Source: Noviluteimonas lactosilytica (GTDB lineage Bacteria > Pseudomonadota > Gammaproteobacteria > Xanthomonadales > Xanthomonadaceae). From it: a stretch of 64,000 bases of DNA. A program made the translations under genes and the position numbers. The DNA lies in the NCBI RefSeq assembly GCF_020866925.1, contig NZ_JAJGAK010000001.1, forward strand, positions 496,001 to 560,000. The letters run 5' to 3'. Positions 58,749 through 64,000 of this stretch are shown one piece after another; position 1 is the stretch's first letter, and every line of letters starts with the position of its first letter. Below the pieces are notes generated by a model. It saw nothing but the letters and a program-made list of their open reading frames with translations. It searched no databases and was not told the origin of the DNA.

Positions 58749-60010
58749 GCGCCGAACTTCGCGTCGACGTAGTCGTCGATCATCGCGACGAACTCCTGCG
58801 CGATGTTGTCGCCGCGCAGCGTCTTCGCTTTCTCGCCGTCGATGAACACCGGCGCGGCCGGCGCTTCGCCGGTGCCGGGCAACGAGATGCCGATGTTCGC
58901 GTGGCGCGATTCGCCGGGGCCGTTGACGACGCAGCCCATCACCGCGAGCGTGAGGTTCTCCGCGCCCGGGTGGCTGATCTTCCATTCCGGCATCTTCTCG
59001 CGCACGTGCGTCTGCACGACCTTGGCGAGTTCCTGGAAGAACTCCGACGTCGTGCGCCCGCAACCGGGGCATGCGGTGACCATCGGCGTGAACGCGCGCA
59101 GGCCGAGCGTCTGCAGCAGTTCCTGCGCGACGATCACTTCCTGCGTGCGCGACGCGCCGGGTTCCGGCGTGAGCGAGATGCGGATCGTGTCGCCGATGCC
59201 TTCCTGCATCAGCACCGCGAGCGCGGCGCTGGAGGCGACGATGCCCTTGCTGCCGATGCCCGCTTCGGTGAGGCCGAGGTGCAGCGCGTAGTCGCCACGC
59301 GTGGCGAGTTCGCGATACACGGCGATGAGTTCCTGCACGCCGCTGACCTTCGCGCTGAGCACGATGCGATCGGCGGGAAGGCCGAGTTGCACGGCGCGCT
59401 CGGCGGAGTCGAGCGCGGAACGGATCAGCGCCTCGCGCAGCACGCGCGCGGCATCCCACGGCTCGGCGCGCGCGTGGTTCTCGTCCATCAATTGCGCAGC
59501 GAGCGCCTGGTCGAGCGAACCCCAGTTCGCGCCGATGCGCACGGGCTTGTCGTTGGCGATCGCAAACTCGATCAGCTGCGCGAACTGCACGTCCTTCTTC
59601 TTGCCGAAGCCGACGTTGCCCGGGTTGATGCGGTACTTCGCGAGCGCACGCGCGCACGCCGGTTCGCCGGCGAGCAGCTGGTGCCCGTTGTAGTGGAAGT
59701 CGCCGATGATCGGCACGTGCACGCCCATCATCTCGAGCTTCTCGACGATGCGCGGCACGGCGGCCGCCGCTTCGGGCGTGTTGACGGTGACACGGACGAG
59801 CTCGGAGCCCGCGCGCCAGAGTTCGGCGACCTGCTTCGTCGTCGCGGCGACATCGGCCGTGTCGGTGTTGGTCATCGACTGCACGACGACCGGCGCATTG
59901 CCGCCCACCGCGATGCCGCCCACACGCACCTGCCGCGTGTTGCGGCGCGGCGACGGGCCGAACATGTCGGCGCAGGGAAGCGGAAGGACGGAGGCGTTGG
60001 CGGCAGGCAT
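58733..60010 (-). CDS. ispG: 4-hydroxy-3-methylbut-2-enyl diphosphate synthase
   Basis: IspG (425 aa) makes HMBPP in the MEP isoprenoid pathway with a 4Fe-4S cluster. Cluster Cys are in ACPGCGRT and [11 protein letters not shown]. The N-terminal [15 protein letters not shown] is characteristic. The start at 60010 ([11 protein letters not shown]) is preferred over 60040 because a likely -10 (tagaat) sits at 60045-60040 on the minus strand, so transcription would start beyond the upstream ATG. Confidence 0.93.
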   Translation of the reverse strand: MPAANASVLPLPCADMFGPSPRRNTRQVRVGGIAVGGNAPVVVQSMTNTDTADVAATTKQVAELWRAGSELVRVTVNTPEAAAAVPRIVEKLEMMGVHVPIIGDFHYNGHQLLAGEPACARALAKYRINPGNVGFGKKKDVQFAQLIEFAIANDKPVRIGANWGSLDQALAAQLMDENHARAEPWDAARVLREALIRSALDSAERAVQLGLPADRIVLSAKVSGVQELIAVYRELATRGDYALHLGLTEAGIGSKGIVASSAALAVLMQEGIGDTIRISLTPEPGASRTQEVIVAQELLQTLGLRAFTPMVTACPGCGRTTSEFFQELAKVVQTHVREKMPEWKISHPGAENLTLAVMGCVVNGPGESRHANIGISLPGTGEAPAAPVFIDGEKAKTLRGDNIAQEFVAMIDDYVDAKFGAQRRA

Positions 60011-60102
60011 CGACGGCTTGCTTGATAGGGGCACCCGCATTCTACCGTGCGTGACCCGAACGCCCGCCTGCGCTACCGTGTCCCGCCGCCTCCGGCCCCC
60101 GC

Positions 60103-61446
60103 ATGCCCCGCGACGACGCCCGCCAGGTCCTGTCCCCGAGCCAGCTCAATGCGCTGGCGCGCGACCTGCTGGAAGGCAGCTTCCCGTCGGTCTTGGTGGA
60201 AGGCGAGCTCGGCAACCTCTCGCGGCCCGGCTCCGGGCACCTGTATTTCACGCTGAAGGACGCGCGCGCCCAGGTGCGCTGCGCGCTGTTCAAGCCGAAG
60301 AGCCAATGGCTGAACTTCGTCCCGCGCGAAGGCCTGCGCGTGCTCGCGCGCGGCCGCCTCACGCTGTACGAAGCGCGCGGCGACTATCAGCTCATCCTCG
60401 ACTCGCTGGAGGAAGCCGGCGAAGGCGCGTTGCGCCGCGCGTTCGAGGAACTCAAGCAGAAACTCACCGCCGAAGGGTTGTTCGACACGGAGCGCAAGCG
60501 ACCGCTCCCTGCGTTCGTGCGACGCCTCGCGGTGGTGACGTCGCCTTCCGGTGCAGCGGTGCGCGACGTGTTGAGCGTGTTGTCGCGCCGTTTCCCGCTG
60601 ATGCATGTCGACGTACTGCCGGTGCCCGTGCAGGGCGAAGGCGCGCCGGCGCAGATCGTCGCGATGCTGCAACGTGCGTATCGATCCGAGCGTTACGACG
60701 CGATCCTGCTCGCGCGCGGCGGCGGCTCGCTCGAGGATCTGTGGGCGTTCAACGACGAGCGCCTCGTGCGCGCGATCGCGCAATCGCCGGTGCCCGTGGT
60801 GTCGGCGATCGGACACGAGACCGACTTCAGCCTCAGCGATTTCGTCGCCGACTTGCGCGCACCGACGCCGTCGGTGGCGGCGGAACTGCTGGCGCCGAGT
60901 CGGCACGATCTTGCGTTGCGGTTGCAGGGATTGCAGCGGCGTTCGTCGCGCTTGATGTCGCATCGATTGCATCGTGATGCGCAGCGCGCGGATCGTGCGG
61001 CGTTGCGATTGCATGCTTTGCGGCCGCGCGCGCGACTGGATTTGCTTTGCCGGCGCCAACTGGAAGCGCAGCGTCGCCTCGATCATGCGTTCCGCAAGCA
61101 ACTCGAACGCCTGCATGCACGGTTGCGCCATGCCGACGCGGTGTTGCGGACGATGGCGCCGAAGCGGCGGATCGCCCTGCTCCGCCAGCGGCTGGAGTCG
61201 CTGCGGCCGCGCCCCCAGGCAGCGATCATGCGGCGGTTGCGGCATGACCAGGTGCATCTGCGCGGACTCGCGCGATCGATGGAAGCGGTGAGCCCGTTGA
61301 AGACGGTGGCGCGTGGTTACGCGATCCTGCAGCACGAGGATGGGCGAATCGTTCGCAGCGTGCAGGATGCGCGGGTGGGCGATCGCGTTTCGGCCAGGCT
61401 GGGCGATGGGCAGTTGCCGTTGAAGGTGATCGCGCCGGACGAGTAA
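60103..61446 (+). CDS. xseA: Exodeoxyribonuclease VII large subunit
   Basis: XseA (447 aa) is the catalytic subunit of the single-strand exonuclease VII. It has an N-terminal OB fold ([21 protein letters not shown]), the catalytic region ([49 protein letters not shown]) and a long Arg/Leu-rich coiled coil (about 260-410). The stop codon is followed at once by a long palindrome. Confidence 0.94.
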   Translation: MPRDDARQVLSPSQLNALARDLLEGSFPSVLVEGELGNLSRPGSGHLYFTLKDARAQVRCALFKPKSQWLNFVPREGLRVLARGRLTLYEARGDYQLILDSLEEAGEGALRRAFEELKQKLTAEGLFDTERKRPLPAFVRRLAVVTSPSGAAVRDVLSVLSRRFPLMHVDVLPVPVQGEGAPAQIVAMLQRAYRSERYDAILLARGGGSLEDLWAFNDERLVRAIAQSPVPVVSAIGHETDFSLSDFVADLRAPTPSVAAELLAPSRHDLALRLQGLQRRSSRLMSHRLHRDAQRADRAALRLHALRPRARLDLLCRRQLEAQRRLDHAFRKQLERLHARLRHADAVLRTMAPKRRIALLRQRLESLRPRPQAAIMRRLRHDQVHLRGLARSMEAVSPLKTVARGYAILQHEDGRIVRSVQDARVGDRVSARLGDGQLPLKVIAPDE

Positions 61447-61503
61447 AAAAGGGGGTCAGAGCACCATTTCGCTCGGCGAAATGGTGCTCTGACCCCCTTT
61501 TTT
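61445..61503. terminator. 28-bp perfect palindrome, bidirectional terminator
   Basis: A perfect 28-bp stem with a 3-base loop (61445-61472 with 61476-61503): six A, five G, then tcagagcaccatttcgc. It begins within the xseA stop codon and ends two bases before the stop of the convergent aldehyde dehydrogenase. T runs lie on both strands. The ggggtcagagcac motif belongs to a widely dispersed proteobacterial repeat. Confidence 0.85.
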
Positions 61504-61505
61504 GC

Positions 61506-62969
61506 TCAGACGTCGCGAACCACCAACAGCCGTTCTTCCGTCATGTCCCGGATCGCGCTGCGAATCCCCTCGCGCCCCAGCCCCGACAGCTTCACCCCGC
61601 CATACGGCATGTTGTCGACGCGGAAGCTCGGCACATCACCCACGATCACGCCGCCGACTTCCAGCGCATCCCACGCGCGCATCGTGTGCGCGAGCGAGCC
61701 GGTGAACACGCCGGCCTGCAGACCGAAGTCGCTGTCGTTGACGCCGTTGATCGCGTCTTCGAAATCGTCGAACGGTTCGAGCAACGCCACGGGGCCGAAT
61801 GCTTCCTTCCGATAAAGGTCGCTCGTGCGCGGCACGTTCTCGAACAACGCCGCGGGCACCATGTTCTTCTTGCGATTGCCGCGCACGATCGCCTTCGCGC
61901 CGCCGGCGACGGCCGCATCCATCCACGCCTCGATGCGCTTCGCGGCTTCCTCGTCGACCATCGGGCCGATGAAGACCTTCTCGTCCTTCGGATCGCCCAT
62001 GCGCAGTTTCGACACCGCCTCGCCGAACTGCTTGCGGAACTTCGCGTACAGCGACTTGTGCACCAGGATGCGCTGCACGCTGATGCAGCTCTGGCCCGAC
62101 TGGTAGTACGCGCCGAACGCCATGCGCTCGATGACCTTGTCGAGCGGCTGGCCCGGATCTTCGTCGACGATGCACGCGGCATTGCCGCCAAGTTCGAGCA
62201 CGACTTTCTTGCGGCCCGCACGCGCCTTGAGGTCCCAACCGACGAGGCCGCCGGTGAAACTCAGCAACGCGATGCGCTCGTCCTCGACGAGCAGGCTCGC
62301 GTCTTCGTTGGAGCACGGCAGGATCGAGAACGCGCCACGCGGCAGATCCGTCTCCGCGAGCACCTCGCCGATGATCAGCGCGCCGACGGGCGTCTTCGCC
62401 GCGGGTTTCAGCACGAACGGACAGCCCGCCGCGAGCGCAGGCGCGACCTTGTGCGCGACGAGGTTGAGCGGGAAGTTGAACGGCGTGATGAACGAGCACG
62501 CGCCGATCGGCACGCGCTTGACCATGCCGCGATAGCCGCGCGTGCGCGGGGAGATTTGCAGTTCGATGGTCTCGCCTTCGCTGCGCGTGGCTTCGCCGGC
62601 GGCGATGCGGAACGTGTCGATCAGCCGCGTCACTTCACCGCGCGCATCGCGGATCGGCTTGCCGGCTTCGATGCACAGCGCGAGCGCGAGTTCTTCCTGG
62701 CGCTCGGTGAAACGGCGCACGCAATGCTCGAGGACGTCGCGGCGCTTGTCCGGCGGAAACTCCGCCATCGGTCCGCGCGCCTTGTGCGCGGCAACGATGG
62801 CCTTGCGAATCAGCGTCGCGTCGGCGAACCCGACGCGCGTGGCGCGCTCACCGGTGAACTTGTCGAGGACGTCGAGTTCGGAGGCGCCCGCGATGGGCGC
62901 GTTCGCCAGATAGCAGGGGTAGTGCTTGTCCAGAGCGCGTTTCGCGAGTCCGTGCTTCTGCTTCGCCAT
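61506..62969 (-). CDS. NAD(P)-dependent aldehyde dehydrogenase
   Basis: A 487-residue aldehyde dehydrogenase, resembling GapN-like and succinate-semialdehyde types. The catalytic Cys lies in SGQSCISVQR and Glu in LELGGNA; the nucleotide region is LSFTGGLVGWDLK, slightly altered from the usual FTGSTxVG. Active-site Asn is in TPFNFPLNLVAHK. The substrate cannot be read. The start MAKQKHGLAKR is used. The frame runs on without stop through a 21-bp repeat array upstream, which I do not think is translated. Confidence 0.88.
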   Translation of the reverse strand: MAKQKHGLAKRALDKHYPCYLANAPIAGASELDVLDKFTGERATRVGFADATLIRKAIVAAHKARGPMAEFPPDKRRDVLEHCVRRFTERQEELALALCIEAGKPIRDARGEVTRLIDTFRIAAGEATRSEGETIELQISPRTRGYRGMVKRVPIGACSFITPFNFPLNLVAHKVAPALAAGCPFVLKPAAKTPVGALIIGEVLAETDLPRGAFSILPCSNEDASLLVEDERIALLSFTGGLVGWDLKARAGRKKVVLELGGNAACIVDEDPGQPLDKVIERMAFGAYYQSGQSCISVQRILVHKSLYAKFRKQFGEAVSKLRMGDPKDEKVFIGPMVDEEAAKRIEAWMDAAVAGGAKAIVRGNRKKNMVPAALFENVPRTSDLYRKEAFGPVALLEPFDDFEDAINGVNDSDFGLQAGVFTGSLAHTMRAWDALEVGGVIVGDVPSFRVDNMPYGGVKLSGLGREGIRSAIRDMTEERLLVVRDV

Positions 62970-63044
62970 GTCTGCCTCATGGAGCAATTCCTTCGCGCCA
63001 TAGTGCAGCCCGACTGTCGCAATGCCAATCACGCGAAGCTGAGC

Positions 63045-63298
63045 AGGGCATCGATGGGGTCGCGAACAGCATCGTTGAGGTGGCGAAGCGCATCCGTGGG
63101 GTAGCGGAGGGCATCGATGGGGTTGCGGAGGGGATCGATGGGGTTGCGGAGGGCGTCGCATCAGGTTGTGACCGGCATCGATGGGGTTGCGAAGCGCATC
63201 GATGGGGTTGCGAAGGGCTTCGATGCGGTTGCGATGGGCATCGGCAGGGTTGCGACGGGCATCGTTGGGGTTCCCAACCGGATCGTTACGGGTCGCGA
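63045..63298. repeat. Tandem array of twelve degenerate 21-bp units
   Basis: The unit is roughly gcatcgatggggttgcgaagg. Its atcgatgggg-type core recurs at 63050, 63071, 63092, 63113, 63134, then after one degenerate unit (22 bp) at 63177, 63198, 63219, 63240, 63261 and 63282. The spacing is exactly 21 except for one extra base between units 5 and 7. It fills most of the 464-base gap between the aldehyde dehydrogenase and the NTF2-like gene. There are no spacers, so it is not a CRISPR. Confidence 0.88.
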
Positions 63299-63433
63299 CC
63301 CTCGTTTCCCCTGGGAGGAAGCGCTCCTGGGAGCGGCTGAGCAGCGCCGTTCGTCGGCAAACGTAGACGTATGTCTTTTCGTGAGACTCCTGTCGCATTA
63401 GTATCACCACCGTCCCACGACGAGAGCCCGCCC

Positions 63434-63859
63434 ATGCCCCTCACCCCCGCCCAGATGAACCGCCGGATGGACGAGCACTTCGGCTACGAAGCGCGCGACG
63501 ATGTCGCAGGCGTGCTGGCCACCCTCGCCCAGGACGCCGAACACGACATCGTCGGCTTCCCCACCGGTCCCACGTTCGGTCGCGACAACGCGCGCGGCTT
63601 CTACGAATCGCTGTTCGCCGACCTCTCGCATGGACAAGTGCGCTCGCTGCGACGCATGCACGGCGACAATTTCCTCGTAGACGAGTCGCTGTGGCGCGGC
63701 CGCGCGCCGGGCCGTCCGTTCGGCCTCGAAGGCCGCGATCGCCCGCTCGAGTTCCGCCTGCTGCACGTCATGGAGTTCAGCGAGGGCGGCGACATCCAGC
63801 GCGAACAGGTGTGGCTGGACCTCGCCTCCATCCTCCAGCAATTGCCGCAGGGCGACTGA
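63434..63859 (+). CDS. SnoaL/NTF2-like protein
   Basis: A 141-residue protein of the NTF2-like cone fold (MNRRMDEHFGYEARDDVAGVLATLAQDAEHDIVG, then FGRDNARGFYESLF and LLHVMEFSEGGDIQREQVW). These proteins often bind or isomerise small ligands; the ligand is unknown. It lies one base before a TetR-type regulator on the same strand, so it may be controlled by it. Confidence 0.8.
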   Translation: MPLTPAQMNRRMDEHFGYEARDDVAGVLATLAQDAEHDIVGFPTGPTFGRDNARGFYESLFADLSHGQVRSLRRMHGDNFLVDESLWRGRAPGRPFGLEGRDRPLEFRLLHVMEFSEGGDIQREQVWLDLASILQQLPQGD

Positions 63860-63860
63860 C

Positions 63861-64000
63861 ATGCCGGACGGACGCCCCAACCAGCGCCAACGCACGCGCA
63901 AGGATCTGCTCGCCGCCGCCGCGAAGCTCATGCAGCAGGGCCGCACGCCCACGCTCGACGAAGTCGCCGAAGCGGCGATGGTCTCGCGCGCGACCGCCTA
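63861..64000 (+). CDS. TetR-family regulator, N-terminal part
   Basis: The first 46 codons (MPDGRPNQRQRTRKDLLAAA..., then TLDEVAEAAMVSRATAY) show the helix-turn-helix start of a TetR repressor. The window ends within it. The ATG comes one base after the NTF2-like stop. The ligand and targets cannot be judged. Confidence 0.85.
   Translation, partial: MPDGRPNQRQRTRKDLLAAAAKLMQQGRTPTLDEVAEAAMVSRATA

Noticed and set aside
58733-60040. Longer ispG start at 60040
   Set aside because: It overlaps a likely -10 element and adds ten residues not seen in the family.
63045-63298. Repeat array as a CRISPR
   Set aside because: Units are contiguous with a 21-bp period and no unique spacers, and there are no cas genes.
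61506-63410. 634-residue form of the aldehyde dehydrogenase reading through the 21-bp array
   Set aside because: The upstream part is repeat sequence without similarity to the family; MAKQKHGLAKR is a normal start.

Overview
The window is high-GC proteobacterial chromosome and looks like a member of the Xanthomonadaceae (Lysobacteraceae), most likely Lysobacter or a close relative. The best markers are the xanthomonad arginine pathway (N-acetylornithine carbamoyltransferase plus a fused N-acetylglutamate kinase/synthase), a DksA homologue with a long Ala/Lys/Pro-rich N-terminal tail, a FimX-type protein, and an iron-uptake operon with DUF3649, PepSY and DUF3325 proteins. Genes are dense, and many start and stop codons overlap by 1-4 bases (ATGA, GTGA, TGATG).

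Layout. 0-5.6 kb: a Nudix hydrolase, an amino-acid permease, the methionine-salvage genes mtnB-mtnD-mtnC and an exported metallophosphoesterase. 5.6-9.1 kb: hisS overlapping a histidine ammonia-lyase family gene, then tRNA-Pro. 9.2-10.7 kb: hypothetical proteins and a small lipoprotein. 10.8-15.7 kb: a probably Fur-controlled siderophore/iron operon whose PepSY gene carries a frameshift. 15.6-23.4 kb (minus strand): the arginine operon argF'-argG-argE'-argAB fusion-GNAT-argC-argH, preceded by what reads as a complete ribosome-mediated attenuator with an Arg-codon leader peptide. 23.4-28.5 kb: a secreted protein, cysS, sufE, an MFS transporter and a cysteine-less DksA homologue. 28.5-36.4 kb: yidD, a dihydroorotase, an M23 lipoprotein, folE2, a degenerate phytoene-synthase-like gene, gph, ubiG, mtaD, a small membrane protein and efp, with epmB divergent. 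37.5-41.5 kb: fimX, a DUF4160/DUF2442 pair and htpX. 41.6-44.8 kb: gluQ and a polyhydroxybutyrate cluster (two phbB-type reductases flanking phaR) with a shared operator-like motif. 44.9-50.9 kb: an M48 peptidase, an SUMF1-like lipoprotein, rnd, tRNA-Ala and several small secreted proteins. 51-57.3 kb: GNAT, a serine hydrolase, VanX-like peptidase, two FG-GAP repeat proteins (one with a cupredoxin domain) and a possible outer-membrane protein. 57.4-64 kb: phrB, ispG, xseA, an aldehyde dehydrogenase, a 21-bp tandem array, an NTF2-like protein and the start of a TetR regulator.

The strongest new-looking signal is the attenuator at 23239-23342. A short ORF with Arg codons in three of four positions ends in a pause hairpin, and its 3' end can pair either with itself or with the 5' arm of a strong terminator in front of argF'. 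Other points of interest are the TTGCANTGCA motif before all three PHB genes, the zinc-less DksA homologue, a lipoprotein signal peptide encoded by a dispersed repeat, and several repeat families. There is no phage, integrase or CRISPR in the window. Function calls are from reading the translated sequences; no database search was run.
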